Positions 8,964 through 18,305 are shown, counted from the stretch's first letter. The stretch: DNA of 64,000 nt from Aerococcus sp. Group 1 (GCF_000193205.1 NC_015278.1:744001-808000); one strand, 5' to 3'. The notes: generated from the sequence alone by a model not told the origin. Numbers and translations: made by a program.

Positions 8964-11258
8964 ATGAATCAAGTACAAAACTATATCAAAAATGAAAATA
9001 CCTCAGCTTTATTTCAAAACACCTCCATTGGAATTGAAAAAGAAGGCCACCGGGTAACCCCAGAAGGGCATATTGCCCAAACGCCTCATCCCAAAAATGT
9101 TGATGGATCCAGTGAAAACCAGTATATCCAGCGCGATTTTGCTGAATCGCAAACCGAACTCGTCTCGCCACCCGTGATTGGCCGTGAAGAGGGCGTTCTG
9201 GAGTGGATGCATGCCATCTATGACGTCACCCTTGCCGCCTTAGATAATGAGGAAGCCATTTGGCCTTACAGTATGCCACCAAAATTGCCTAGTGATGACC
9301 AGATTAAGGTGGCCCAACTGGATGACCCTGCCGCAGTAGATTACCGGGAATATCTAGTGGGAGCCTATGGTAAGAAACTACAAATGATTTCTGGCCTCCA
9401 CTATAACTTTGGCCTCGATCCCGACTTCATCAAGGGTTTCTACCAGTCTGAACATAGCCAATTTGAAAGCTTACAGGAGGCTCAAAATGCCCTCTATTTA
9501 AAACTTGCCCGGAACTTTTTACGCTATCAATGGGTGATGGTTTATTTCTTAGGAGCTAGTCCCTATGCCCACGACTCCTTCTTTGAGGCTGGAGTGGAGC
9601 CTCTTGGCCATCCGGTGCGGAGTATCCGTAATTCTGAGCATGGCTATGTTAACCATGAAGATGTCCATGTTTCTTACCACGATCTAGAAACTTACATCAC
9701 TAGCCTAGAAAACAATGTTAAAACCGGTCACCTTTATGCTGAGAAGGAATTTTATTCTAACGTGCGTTTACGGGGTGGCGCTAAGGTCAGAGACCTCCTC
9801 CATACCGGAATTAAATACTTGGAAGTGCGCAATACCGATATCCAAGGCGATGCGCCCTATGGGATTCGCTTAAGAGAACTTGTTTTCATTAAATACTTCT
9901 TACTCTATCTGCTTTGGATGGATGAGATGGCTGATGACCCGGAAATTGAAGTGGGCGTTAAGATTAAGACCCAAGTCGCTAATGAAGATCCTTTCAGCCA
10001 AACGGCCTACTATGATGAAGGCAAGCAGATCGTCAGTGGTTTGCGGCAAATGCTAGCGGACTTAGGAGTGAGCCAAGAGAAAGTGGACCTGATTGAGGAA
10101 GTTCTTCATCGTTTGGAAGCACCAGAAGAGACCCCAGCGGCTCAGATTGTAAAAACTTATCCCAGTGTGGACGCCTGGTTAGAATCCGGTTTGGAAATTG
10201 CCGAAACCAACCGCAAAAATGCTCTCAAGGCGCCTTATCAATTAGGTGGCTTTACCGATATGGAATTGTCTACCCAGATCTTTATGGCAGATGCCATTCG
10301 CTCCGGGATCCAGGTAGAGATTCTAGACCGGTCTGATAACCTCCTCCGCCTCTCGGTCGGAGACCACAGGGAATATGTCAAAAATGGCAATATCACCAGC
10401 AAGGATACCTATATTTCCCACTATCTCTTAGCCAATAAAGAAGTCACCAAACAAATTATCCAAGAGGCTGGTTTCCAAGCCCCCAAATCGCGGACCTATC
10501 ACAGCCTAAGTGAGGTGGAAAGGGCAGCCGGACTCTATCTTAACCGCCCCTTAGTGGTTAAACCCAAATCAACCAATATGGGCATTGGTATTTCCATCTT
10601 TAAAAAGGGACCTAGCCGTGAAGAACTTTTAGAGGCCGGTCGGATTGCCTTTGAAGCGGATGACAGTGTGCTCTTAGAAGACTATGTGCCAGGGGTAGAG
10701 TACCGCTTCTTTGTCCTGGATGGTAAGACCATCGCTGTTTTACTCAGAGTGCCTGCTAATGTGGTGGGCAATGGGAAGGCGACCATCGCAGAATTAGTCG
10801 CTGAGAAGAATGAAGACCCTAAGCGAGGCTTAGACCACCGGACTCCACTGGAAAAAATTCAACTAGGAGACATCGAATCCTTGAACCTTAAACAACAGGG
10901 TTTGACCTTTGACAGCGTCTTGGCTGAGGGTCAGCGGGCTTACTTAAGGGAAAACTCCAATATTTCTACTGGGGGCGACTCGATCGATGTTACCGATCAG
11001 GTTCATCCCTCCTATCTTGACATTGCCAGTCAAATGGCTGATGCCTTAGAAGTGAACATTACAGGGATCGACCTGATGATTGCAGATATTACAAAAGCTG
11101 CCCAAGTGACCAATGAAGGGGCCAATTATGGCTTTATCGAAGCCAATTTCAACCCTATGATGATGATGCACGTCTATCCAGCCCAAGGCCAAGGGGTCCG
11201 TGTCACTGAAGCCTTGCTTCATTACCTCTTTCCAGAAAAGAAATTCTTAGATAAATAA
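8964..11258 (+). CDS. gshF: Bifunctional glutamate-cysteine ligase / glutathione synthetase
   Basis: This 764-residue cytosolic enzyme performs both steps of glutathione synthesis. Residues 1 to about 480 are the gamma-glutamylcysteine ligase half (FQNTSIGIEKEGHRV at the start, LRGGAKVRDLLHTGIKYLEVRN in the middle). The C-terminal third is an ATP-grasp domain (RPLVVKPKSTNMGIG, later DLMIADI and IEANFNPMMMMH). The length and order match the streptococcal/listerial GshF fusion. It is monocistronic. Its original terminator has been split by the IS3-family element directly downstream. It probably protects against the peroxide produced by SpxB. Confidence 0.95.
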   Translation: MNQVQNYIKNENTSALFQNTSIGIEKEGHRVTPEGHIAQTPHPKNVDGSSENQYIQRDFAESQTELVSPPVIGREEGVLEWMHAIYDVTLAALDNEEAIWPYSMPPKLPSDDQIKVAQLDDPAAVDYREYLVGAYGKKLQMISGLHYNFGLDPDFIKGFYQSEHSQFESLQEAQNALYLKLARNFLRYQWVMVYFLGASPYAHDSFFEAGVEPLGHPVRSIRNSEHGYVNHEDVHVSYHDLETYITSLENNVKTGHLYAEKEFYSNVRLRGGAKVRDLLHTGIKYLEVRNTDIQGDAPYGIRLRELVFIKYFLLYLLWMDEMADDPEIEVGVKIKTQVANEDPFSQTAYYDEGKQIVSGLRQMLADLGVSQEKVDLIEEVLHRLEAPEETPAAQIVKTYPSVDAWLESGLEIAETNRKNALKAPYQLGGFTDMELSTQIFMADAIRSGIQVEILDRSDNLLRLSVGDHREYVKNGNITSKDTYISHYLLANKEVTKQIIQEAGFQAPKSRTYHSLSEVERAAGLYLNRPLVVKPKSTNMGIGISIFKKGPSREELLEAGRIAFEADDSVLLEDYVPGVEYRFFVLDGKTIAVLLRVPANVVGNGKATIAELVAEKNEDPKRGLDHRTPLEKIQLGDIESLNLKQQGLTFDSVLAEGQRAYLRENSNISTGGDSIDVTDQVHPSYLDIASQMADALEVNITGIDLMIADITKAAQVTNEGANYGFIEANFNPMMMMHVYPAQGQGVRVTEALLHYLFPEKKFLDK

Positions 11259-11265
11259 GCCAAAC

Positions 11266-11284
11266 AAAAAAGGCTCAGTTTAAA
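11266..11284 (+). terminator. Left half of the gshF terminator, interrupted by an IS
   Basis: AAAAAGGCTCAGTTT here can pair with AAACTGGGCCTTTTT at 12941-12955 on the far side of the IS. With the element and one TAAA copy removed, they form a textbook terminator with a tiny loop. Confidence 0.75.
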
Positions 11285-11337
11285 TGTAGTGACCCCCAAA
11301 AGTTGGACTAAGAATTCAACTTTTGGGGGTTATTTTT

Positions 11338-11874
11338 ATGTCTAAATATTCATTAGAATTTAAACTGAATTTAGTAGGAGACTATATTGCGAAAAAAGGA
11401 AGTTATCGAACCTTAGCTAATAAAGCAGGAATAGATCCTTCTATTTTACGAAGGTGGGTTAATAACTATTATGAATTTGGTGTAGATGGTTTAAAGAAAA
11501 GGCGGACTCAACAGGTTTATACTGTTGAATTCAAATTAAATGCGATAGAATTGTATGAAAGTACGGAAATGAGTTATCGCGAATTGGCCAATTCATTAAA
11601 CATGAATAATCCAAGTCTAATCGCTAATTGGCGAAGAGCTTATCATGAAAGAGGACTTGATGGCCTTTCCGCGAGGAAAGGAAGGCCACCTAAAGTGTCT
11701 AAAAAGAAATCACAAATCAATCAAATAAAGGATAGCAGCGAAACCAATCAGTTAAGTGAAGCAAAAATAAAGGAACTTGAACAACGGATTACGGATTTAG
11801 AAATTGAGAACAAATTTTTAAAAGGATTGAGGAGACGTGTGGCTCAAAGAGTCAAGCGAGAAAAGAAGAAATAG
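11338..11874 (+). CDS. IS3-family transposase OrfA (DNA-binding part)
   Basis: This 178-residue protein contains two helix-turn-helix segments in a row (YSLEFKLNLVGDYI…ILRRWVNNY and YTVEFKLNAIELYE…LIANWRRAY). A coiled-coil leucine-heptad region near the C-terminus (AKIKELEQRITDLEIENKFL) is typical of IS150-group OrfA. A basic tail ends in KREKKK. I take MSKYS at 11338 as the start rather than a GTG 15 bases upstream. Its stop overlaps the orfB start by one base, and orfB is in the -1 frame, so an OrfAB fusion by frameshifting in the A-rich 3' end is likely. Confidence 0.88.
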   Translation: MSKYSLEFKLNLVGDYIAKKGSYRTLANKAGIDPSILRRWVNNYYEFGVDGLKKRRTQQVYTVEFKLNAIELYESTEMSYRELANSLNMNNPSLIANWRRAYHERGLDGLSARKGRPPKVSKKKSQINQIKDSSETNQLSEAKIKELEQRITDLEIENKFLKGLRRRVAQRVKREKKK

Positions 11875-12764
11875 TGACCGAAATCACACGTCTCCATGAT
11901 GAAAAATATGCTTTAAAAGATATTCTTAGCGTTTTAAAGTTTCCTAAATCGACCTACTTTTATTGGAAAAATAAAGATGAGGAAATTGATAAGGATGCCG
12001 ATTTAAAAGAGGAAATGAAAGACATCAGAGAAACCCATAAGGATTATGGTTATCGAAGAATGCGAGCTGAACTGCTTTCCCGTGGTTATAAGGTCAGTAA
12101 AAACAAAGTTCAACGCCTAATGAAAATTATGGGGATACAGGTCACTAGCTATACTAGAAAGACAAGAAAATATAATTCCTACAAAGGAACGATTGGAGAG
12201 ATAGCGCCAAATCGTATCAACCGGCGGTTTGATTCGACCATTCCTTATCAAAAAATAACAACAGACACAACAGAATTTAAATACTACTATGCCGATGATT
12301 CTGGGAATTATCAAACTGGAAAACTCTATTTAGATCCTTACATGGATCTATTTAATCGAGAAATTATTTCTTTTAAGATAACACATCAGCCTAATGGACA
12401 AAGCATGTTGGAGGGGCTACAAGCTGCCATTGAAGCAAGTAAATTATGTCCATACAGAAGAACCTTTCATTCTGATCAGGGCTGGGCCTATCAAATGAAA
12501 AGTTACACCCGGCTCTTGAAGGATCACCGAATTTTTCAAAGTATGTCTCGTAAAGGAAATTGCTTAGATAATTCGCCAATGGAGAATTTCTTTAGTCTAC
12601 TAAAACAAGAAGTCTACTATGGTCGGACTTATCATTCCTTTGAAGAATTAGCACAAGCGATTGAAGATTTTATAATCTATTACAATGGTGAAAGAATCAA
12701 AGAAAAATTAGATTTTAGGAGTCCTATAGAATTTCGTCTTCATCACGCTTCTTTCGCCGCTTAA
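11874..12764 (+). CDS. IS3-family transposase OrfB (DDE integrase)
   Basis: This 296-residue catalytic protein of the retroviral-integrase fold catalyses IS strand transfer. It has an N-terminal HTH_21-like segment (KDYGYRRMRAELLSRGYKVSKNKVQRLM). The DDE core follows, with TTDTTEF holding the first Asp, FHSDQGWAYQ the second, and MENFFSLLKQE the Glu. The GTG start overlaps the orfA stop. The frame is undamaged. Confidence 0.9.
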   Translation: MTEITRLHDEKYALKDILSVLKFPKSTYFYWKNKDEEIDKDADLKEEMKDIRETHKDYGYRRMRAELLSRGYKVSKNKVQRLMKIMGIQVTSYTRKTRKYNSYKGTIGEIAPNRINRRFDSTIPYQKITTDTTEFKYYYADDSGNYQTGKLYLDPYMDLFNREIISFKITHQPNGQSMLEGLQAAIEASKLCPYRRTFHSDQGWAYQMKSYTRLLKDHRIFQSMSRKGNCLDNSPMENFFSLLKQEVYYGRTYHSFEELAQAIEDFIIYYNGERIKEKLDFRSPIEFRLHHASFAA

Positions 12765-12936
12765 TGATTACACATAAACTTTAAACTTATCAAGAGCCGC
12801 TACGCTCTTCCTCTTGACAAGTTTAAATTTCTGAGTAAATGTGTCGGCAAGAAATAAGCAAGAACTGTAAGCAACAAAAAAGAGCTGGCCAAAGGCCAAC
12901 TCACTATATATAAAGTCCAACTTATTGGGGTCACCA

Positions 12937-13342
12937 TAAAAAACTGGGCCTTTTTAAATGGATAATTTTACCTAGCAGCGAGTGATAAAACAGGGTCCTT
13001 GCGCTAACTAGCCGATCTTTCATTAGTAATGGATGATGAAAGCGATGAAAAAATTATTAGAGCCTAGTTTACTGATTTTTGGCTTGCTTGTCAACGGCTT
13101 TATCGATCAAAGTTGAAGTTTTATGCCTACATGTCAGATAAGTTATCCAGTCCTTACCCATTTAAGTTTTCCTAAAGGATTCCTCTAGTGGAGGAGTGTA
13201 TTTAATGAAAAATTAAAAAATGTATGTTAGAGTAGTATTGACGTACGTTTGTTCGATTGTAATTGAGAGATTAATCAGTAGCTGGGTTATTGATTATTCG
13301 CCACTGATTAGTCCCTGTATTTTTAAGATAGGGGGATAATTA
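12937..13342. other. Gap between the IS and the ABC operon
   Basis: About 400 bases hold the right half of the split gshF terminator (12941-12955) and a possible 26-codon open stretch near 13033 (MKKLLEPSLLIF-type start, no ribosome site) that may be the wreck of a signal-peptide gene. After these come the promoter region of the ABC operon and the AGGGGG ribosome site region. No convincing gene was found. Confidence 0.45.
13238..13265 (+). promoter_or_regulatory. Candidate promoter with LexA-like box, ABC operon
   Basis: TTGACG at 13238-13243 could be a -35 box, with a weak -10 TAATTG sixteen bases later. CGTACGTTTGTTCG (13242-13255) on the opposite strand reads CGAACAAACGTACG. That is one mismatch from the Gram-positive LexA/DinR consensus CGAACRNRYGTTYG. 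Confidence 0.3.
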
Positions 13343-14428
13343 ATGTCAACAATTGAATTGAAAAATGTGAGTAAACGCTATCCTGGCAATGAGAATTACT
13401 CCGTTAAAAACTTTAATTTAGATGTTGGAGACGGTGAATTTATTGTCTTTGTCGGTCCGTCCGGTTGTGGGAAATCAACCACTTTGCGGATGATTGCCGG
13501 TTTGGAGGAGATTAGCCAAGGGGACTTATTAATTGATGGTGAAGTGGTCAATGATAAGGATCCCAAAGACCGCAACATTGCCATGGTCTTCCAAAACTAT
13601 GCCCTTTTTCCACATTTATCGGTTGCCGATAATATTGGCTTTGGCTTAAAAATTAGAAAAGTCGACAAAGATAAACGCGAGCAGGCGGTTAAAGATGCTG
13701 CTGAGCTGGTAGGCTTGAGTGACTATTTAGATAAAAAACCAGGTGCCTTATCAGGCGGTCAGATGCAAAGGGTTGCCCTTGCTAGAGCCATCGTTAAGTC
13801 AGCTGGTATTTTATTGATGGATGAACCTTTAAGTAACTTGGATGCCAAGCTCCGGGTTCAAATGCGCAGTGAAATTGTTAATTTACAAAAACATCTCCAT
13901 GCGACAACTGTTTACGTGACCCACGACCAAGCTGAAGCCATGACCATGGCTGACCGGATTGTTGTGATGAACCAGGGCCAAATCCAACAAATCGGGGCCC
14001 CTTGGGAGGTTTATAACAACCCTAAGAATCTTTTTGTTGCAACCTTCCTAGGCACACCACCCATGAACACTATCCAAGCCTATGTCAAAGATGGCAAGGT
14101 CTTGTCTCGAACTGACCGGGTTTTAGTGGACCATTTACCAGGTGATTTCACTGAAGGGCAAGAGATTGTCGTCGGCTTTAGACCGGAAAAGGCTCAAGTC
14201 ACTGATAATCCTGACCAGGCCCACTTTACCGGGTCCATTCAAATGGTGGAATTACTGGGCGCTGACTATGACCTCCATGTGAAGTTAGAGATCTCACAAG
14301 TCATCATTAAAGAAGCGACCGATAAACGCTATGAGGCTGGTCAGGAAATCGCCTTTAACCTCGATAGTAAAGACCTTTATTACTTCGATAAGAAGAGTGG
14401 GGAAAGACTGGTGACTGAAAATGATTAA
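13343..14428 (+). CDS. ABC transporter ATP-binding protein (MalK/UgpC/MsmX type)
   Basis: This 361-residue cytosolic ATPase powers import through the two permeases encoded next. The ATP-binding domain spans residues 1 to about 235: Walker A GPSGCGKSTT, Q-loop in VFQNYALFPHLS, signature LSGGQMQRVALARA, Walker B ILLMDEPLSNLD, and switch His in VTHDQAEAMT. The C-terminal about 120 residues form the TOBE/MOP-like regulatory domain of CUT1 sugar importers. It is the first gene of a four-gene operon and overlaps the next by 8 bases. In many relatives this ATPase is shared between several sugar systems; here it is dedicated by position. Confidence 0.92.
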   Translation: MSTIELKNVSKRYPGNENYSVKNFNLDVGDGEFIVFVGPSGCGKSTTLRMIAGLEEISQGDLLIDGEVVNDKDPKDRNIAMVFQNYALFPHLSVADNIGFGLKIRKVDKDKREQAVKDAAELVGLSDYLDKKPGALSGGQMQRVALARAIVKSAGILLMDEPLSNLDAKLRVQMRSEIVNLQKHLHATTVYVTHDQAEAMTMADRIVVMNQGQIQQIGAPWEVYNNPKNLFVATFLGTPPMNTIQAYVKDGKVLSRTDRVLVDHLPGDFTEGQEIVVGFRPEKAQVTDNPDQAHFTGSIQMVELLGADYDLHVKLEISQVIIKEATDKRYEAGQEIAFNLDSKDLYYFDKKSGERLVTEND

Positions 14429-15299
14429 AGACATGAACAAGAAGCAGTGGCTGATCTATATCTTAGTGCCACTCCTGCCTTTACTAATTTTCTGGTTCTT
14501 ACCTATGATCATTTCCCTTTTAATTTCTTTTACCAACTGGGATTACATCTCACCGACCTATGATATCGTCGGCATAGAAAATTACACCGACCTGATCACT
14601 TCTGAAGAATTTGCTTCATCCTTATGGAATACGGTGGTCTTTTCACTAGGAACAGTGATTCCAACCTTAGTGATTGGCTTTTTATTAGCACTCTTATTAA
14701 TCCGGCAAAAGTTCATGCATAATTTCATCCAAGCCTGTCTCTTTGCTCCTTGGGTAACGCCTATGGTTGCGGTCTCCATTGTTTGGTCCTGGATGTACCA
14801 ACCAGAAGGACTGATTAATAATATGCTGGCCCATATCGGTATTTCGGGACCGGATTGGTTGTCTTCATCGACCTTTGCCATGGTGGCTGTAATTGTGGTA
14901 ACTGTTTGGAAGAATGCAGGCTGGGCCATGTTGTTTTATTCAACCGCCATGTCCAGTATTTCGCCGGCCTATGATGAAGTTTGTGATATTGCTGGAGCTA
15001 GTTACTGGCAACGGATCCGAACGATTTATTTTCCCATGACCCTACCCACAACCCTTTTCTTATCGATCATTACCTTGATTTCGTCCATCCAGGCTTATGA
15101 CCAAATTAACGTCTTAACCCAAGGAGGGCCAGCAGGGGCCACGCGAACCTTGTTATACATGTTCTATCAACTAGCTTTTGAGGAGTTTAACATGGGTAAA
15201 GCCACTGCCTTGTCAGTCATTATGCTAGTCATCACTGGTCTCTTAGCCTTTGCGATCTTTAGCTTACAAGGACATTACCGTAAGGAGGGTATGGCATGA
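14421..15299 (+). CDS. ABC sugar-type permease 1 (UgpA/MalF-like)
   Basis: This 292-residue protein has six membrane segments. The EAA-type loop contacting the ATPase is visible as YDEVCDIAGASYWQRIRTIYFPMTLPT (E-x-A-x-x-D-G-A pattern). It belongs to the CUT1 subfamily, and the first permease pairs with the following gene. The start overlaps the ATPase gene and its stop overlaps the start of permease 2 by 4 bases (ATGA), which indicates translational coupling. Confidence 0.9.
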   Translation: MIKDMNKKQWLIYILVPLLPLLIFWFLPMIISLLISFTNWDYISPTYDIVGIENYTDLITSEEFASSLWNTVVFSLGTVIPTLVIGFLLALLLIRQKFMHNFIQACLFAPWVTPMVAVSIVWSWMYQPEGLINNMLAHIGISGPDWLSSSTFAMVAVIVVTVWKNAGWAMLFYSTAMSSISPAYDEVCDIAGASYWQRIRTIYFPMTLPTTLFLSIITLISSIQAYDQINVLTQGGPAGATRTLLYMFYQLAFEEFNMGKATALSVIMLVITGLLAFAIFSLQGHYRKEGMA

Positions 15300-16135
15300 G
15301 AAATAAACAATGGGATAGTAAGGGGATTATTCGTTCTATCTTACTTCTCTTACTCAGTTTTTTAATGGTTTATCCTTTATTATGGATGGCGTCGAATGCC
15401 TTTAAAGATGCTGCCACCATCCTATCTAATCCGGCCTCTTTAGCTCCTGACTTTCTTTCCTTTAAGAACTTTGCGGGAGTATTCGAATTGGGCCCCTTTG
15501 ACCTTTATATTTTTAACAGTATTTTCACTGCCTTAGTGATTGTCATTGTCCAATTAGTCCTAAGTGCCTTGATGGCCTATGGTTTGGTCTTCTTCCATTT
15601 TAAAGGGAAGAAATTCCTCTACACTTCGATCTTACTCACTTACATGTTACCAGTGGCGACTACCTATGTGCCATCCTTTGTGATCTTAGCGCAAATGGGG
15701 CTCTTAGATACCTTAACCGGTTTAATCGTATCCAATATCGCTAGTGTCTTTTCGATCTTTTACCTCGTCCAAACCTTCCGTTCCGTACCGATTGAATTGG
15801 TGGAAGCGGGACAAGTAGAAGGGGCTAATTCTTGGCAAATCTTGTGGCGGATTATCGTTCCTTATTCTCGCTCAGCCATTTTAACCACGGCCTTGATCAA
15901 CTTTGTAACCCACTACAATAACTACATGTGGCCTTCATTAATTATTTCTAGTGAAGCGAAGATGCTGGTCTCTAATGGTCTGAACCAGCTCTTCACCACC
16001 CAAGGCAACTTTATTGATAACTTACCCCGCTTAATGGCGGCCAATACCCTGGTAGTGGTGCCACTATTGATCCTCTTTATCCTTCTACAAAAATGGTTTG
16101 TACAAGGAATTTCTGGCTCAGGAACGAAAGGATGA
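15296..16135 (+). CDS. ABC sugar-type permease 2 (UgpE/MalG-like)
   Basis: This 279-residue protein has six membrane segments and the EAA loop PIELVEAGQVEGANSWQILWRIIVPYS. Near the C-terminus LPRLMAANTLVVVPLLILFILLQKWFVQGISGSGTKG matches the usual MalG/UgpE ending. It partners the preceding permease to form the translocation pore and directly precedes the binding protein. Confidence 0.9.
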   Translation: MRNKQWDSKGIIRSILLLLLSFLMVYPLLWMASNAFKDAATILSNPASLAPDFLSFKNFAGVFELGPFDLYIFNSIFTALVIVIVQLVLSALMAYGLVFFHFKGKKFLYTSILLTYMLPVATTYVPSFVILAQMGLLDTLTGLIVSNIASVFSIFYLVQTFRSVPIELVEAGQVEGANSWQILWRIIVPYSRSAILTTALINFVTHYNNYMWPSLIISSEAKMLVSNGLNQLFTTQGNFIDNLPRLMAANTLVVVPLLILFILLQKWFVQGISGSGTKG

Positions 16136-16140
16136 TCAAG

Positions 16141-17493
16141 ATGAAAAAAATGGCGAAAATTTTACTGACTCTCTTTACCGCCTTGCTGTTCCTGGGTGGC
16201 TGTTCTAAACAAGCCCAGCAAGCTCTAGCTGAATATGACCGCAAGCATAGCGACCAGTCAACAGGTGATCGGGTAGAGATTGAATTTTGGTATGGGTTGG
16301 GCTCCATCGCGGGGCAAACCATGGAAGAAATTATTGAAGATTTTAACAATAGTCAAGACCAAGTCCGCGTGATAGGAGTGGCTCAGGCCAATTATGATGA
16401 AACCTATCAGAAACTCCAAGCGGCTATTGCGGCGGATATCGCTCCAGCTGTGGTTTTATCGGATGATATCGTGGAACAATCCGAGTCTCAAATTCTTAGA
16501 CCGCTCAATAATTTTATGGATGAAAGCATGGCAACTGCGGACTTCCTGCCTGTTTTTATGGATTTAGCAATTTCTGATGGTCAGGTTTACGGTTTTCCAG
16601 CCTTTGGGACCACCCAGGTCATGTATTACCGTAAGGATATTCTAGACCAAGCTGGTATTGATCCCGATGACATGTATGCTTCCTGGGAGAATGTGATGGC
16701 TTATTCTAAGCAACTCCAAGACGACGGCTATGTCGAAAATGGCCACCAATTAATGTGGGGGACCGATAACTTGATTGACCTGGCCTACAGTTCTGGGGGA
16801 CAAATTATTTCTGATGATGGGACTCAAGTTTTGATTGACCAAGCCCCTTGGGTAGATTCTTGGAATTTTATCCGAGAAAACATCCACGATGGCACTAGCC
16901 CGATTGAATCAGGTGGACAAGGCTGGGAATACTGGTACCGGACCATCGATAATGTGATGACGGGTAAATCGATTGGCTATACTGGTTCCTCCGGGGATAA
17001 GGCCGACCTGGATTTTGACATCATTGGTTCAGCGGAACAACCAGGTTATAATGGTCATGAACCCCGTCCAATGTCTGAGGGGCTCTACCTGGCCATTCCG
17101 GCCCAGTCTTCTGACCAGGAAGCAAAGGCGGCTTTTGAATGGATTAAATACTTCACTAGTCCCCAAGTTCAGGCTGACTGGACCAAGGCAGTGGGTTATG
17201 TTCCAGTACGGATTGATGACACCATGAATAAGGTCCCTGGCTTTAGTGAATTCTTAGCCGAAAATCCGGCTTATAAAACGCCTATGGACCAATCAACCCA
17301 TGCTTCTTACAGCTTTACGGATCCTACCGGAGGCAAAATTTACCAAGCCCTATCCGATGCTCGGGATAAGGTGGAACTGCAAAATATTCCTGCAGAGGAA
17401 GCCTTGGCTGAAGCCCAGGAAACGGCTCAAAAGGCTTTAGACACAGTAAATGAGAGGGGAAAATTAATCATTATATTGAAAAAAGCCAAGTGA
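16141..17493 (+). CDS. ABC transporter substrate-binding lipoprotein (UgpB-like)
   Basis: This 450-residue extracellular lipoprotein has a signal peptide with lipobox LFLGGC, lipidated at Cys21. I chose the start at 16141 because AAAGGATGA lies at the right distance; an ATG at 16132 sits directly on the ribosome site. The mature part is a group-1 solute-binding fold (IEFWYGLGSIAGQTMEEI, then FPAFGTTQVMYYRKD). The opening resembles glycerol-3-phosphate/UgpB proteins, so glycerol-3-phosphate, a phosphodiester or an oligosaccharide are all possible. It is encoded last in the operon, an uncommon order. The terminator stem overlaps its final codons. Confidence 0.85.
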   Translation: MKKMAKILLTLFTALLFLGGCSKQAQQALAEYDRKHSDQSTGDRVEIEFWYGLGSIAGQTMEEIIEDFNNSQDQVRVIGVAQANYDETYQKLQAAIAADIAPAVVLSDDIVEQSESQILRPLNNFMDESMATADFLPVFMDLAISDGQVYGFPAFGTTQVMYYRKDILDQAGIDPDDMYASWENVMAYSKQLQDDGYVENGHQLMWGTDNLIDLAYSSGGQIISDDGTQVLIDQAPWVDSWNFIRENIHDGTSPIESGGQGWEYWYRTIDNVMTGKSIGYTGSSGDKADLDFDIIGSAEQPGYNGHEPRPMSEGLYLAIPAQSSDQEAKAAFEWIKYFTSPQVQADWTKAVGYVPVRIDDTMNKVPGFSEFLAENPAYKTPMDQSTHASYSFTDPTGGKIYQALSDARDKVELQNIPAEEALAEAQETAQKALDTVNERGKLIIILKKAK

Positions 17494-17521
17494 GCGACTT
17501 GAACTGACTTGGCTTTTTTCT
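17479..17521 (+). terminator. Intrinsic terminator of the ABC operon
   Basis: The arms AAAAAAGCCAAGT and ACTTGGCTTTTTT flank a 14-base loop. The left arm lies inside the last codons of the binding-protein gene. Confidence 0.88.
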
Positions 17522-17615
17522 TTAGCTAAAAAGAGCAGGATTGAGCCGGCCGACTGGCAGCTTTTTAGATATTTGTTTAAAATAGAAAGCAAATAAGGAA
17601 AAGGAGATGGGAAGA

Positions 17616-18296
17616 GTGCCAGTAAGTATTTTTTGTGGGCACCCAGATTTGGAAAATTCTAGCAGCCACCAATTTTTACGGGCAGCTTGCCCCAAGGAAA
17701 TCGATTTTATCCCTGTTCCGACAGACTACGAGGATAATTTTATCCAAGCCTCCCAGCAGACTTTCTTAGCTAGTGAGCGGGTCTACCTGCAATTTCCCCT
17801 CTACTGGTACCAAGCACCTGGTCATATGGTCCAATGGCTCCAGGAATTATTAAGTGATAATTTCCTAGACCAGTATGGTCCGTCCTTTGTAGGCAAATCC
17901 TTGGGTTTAATAGTAACGATTGGGCGCCCTTTATCCTATTACCAAGCTGGTGGGAAAAATAATGTCAGTCTGTCAGCTCTCTTTAGCCCCTATCAAACCC
18001 TGTGCCAAAGCTTGGGGGTGACCTTTTTACCTGCCTTTGTGCTTAGCCAATTCCACTATTTAAGTGAAGCCGACCAAGCCAAGCAGTATGTTGCCTTTCA
18101 ATATTACCTACTAAATCCAGAACGTGGCGGATTTAGCCAAAGGAGCCGCTGGTTAATCGATTATTTGAACAGCTGTCAGGAGGATTTTTCACCTGCTTTG
18201 AGTGGCCAGCTTGAGCTCTTGCTCGATTCCTGGCAAGGGCGATTGGAAGAATTAGAATTGTTGGAAGCTGAATTACCGAAAACAAGGCGACATTAG
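17616..18296 (+). CDS. NAD(P)H dehydrogenase (quinone)/KefF-like flavodoxin-fold protein
   Basis: This 226-residue cytosolic protein starts MPVSIFCGHPDLENSSSHQF, matching the G-H-P-x-x-x-x-S entry of the Flavodoxin_2 family. YLQFPLYWYQAPGHMVQWL follows, the conserved Q-F-P-L-x-W-Y-x-x-P motif. These enzymes pass two electrons from NAD(P)H to quinones. I place the start at GTG 17616: AAGGAG lies 9 bases upstream of it but directly abuts the ATG at 17607. The C-terminal 60 residues after LLNPERGG are less typical. It is followed 9 bases later by a small gene, likely co-transcribed. Confidence 0.82.
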   Translation: MPVSIFCGHPDLENSSSHQFLRAACPKEIDFIPVPTDYEDNFIQASQQTFLASERVYLQFPLYWYQAPGHMVQWLQELLSDNFLDQYGPSFVGKSLGLIVTIGRPLSYYQAGGKNNVSLSALFSPYQTLCQSLGVTFLPAFVLSQFHYLSEADQAKQYVAFQYYLLNPERGGFSQRSRWLIDYLNSCQEDFSPALSGQLELLLDSWQGRLEELELLEAELPKTRRH

Positions 18297-18305
18297 GAGG
18301 TTATT

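Larger units (their letters stand above)
11285..12936 (+). mobile_element. IS3-family (IS150-like) insertion sequence
   Basis: This 1652-bp element begins TGTAGTGACCCCC and ends GGGGTCACCA, so it has the family's TG…CA termini. The imperfect terminal repeats are GTGACCCCCAAAAGTTGGAC on the left and GTGACCCCAATAAGTTGGAC on the right (inverted). A 4-bp direct repeat TAAA (11281-11284 and 12937-12940) looks like the target duplication. It carries orfA and orfB in the usual -1 relationship, both intact. Hairpins follow orfB. The copy appears recent and possibly active. Confidence 0.88.

Noticed and set aside
13033..13113. 26-codon frame with a hydrophobic start (MKKLLEPSLLIF type)
   Set aside because: No ribosome site or promoter was found and it ends quickly; at best it is a remnant.
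17607..17609. ATG start for the quinone-reductase-like gene
   Set aside because: The AAGGAG ribosome site directly abuts it. The GTG at 17616 has proper spacing and matches the family N-terminus.
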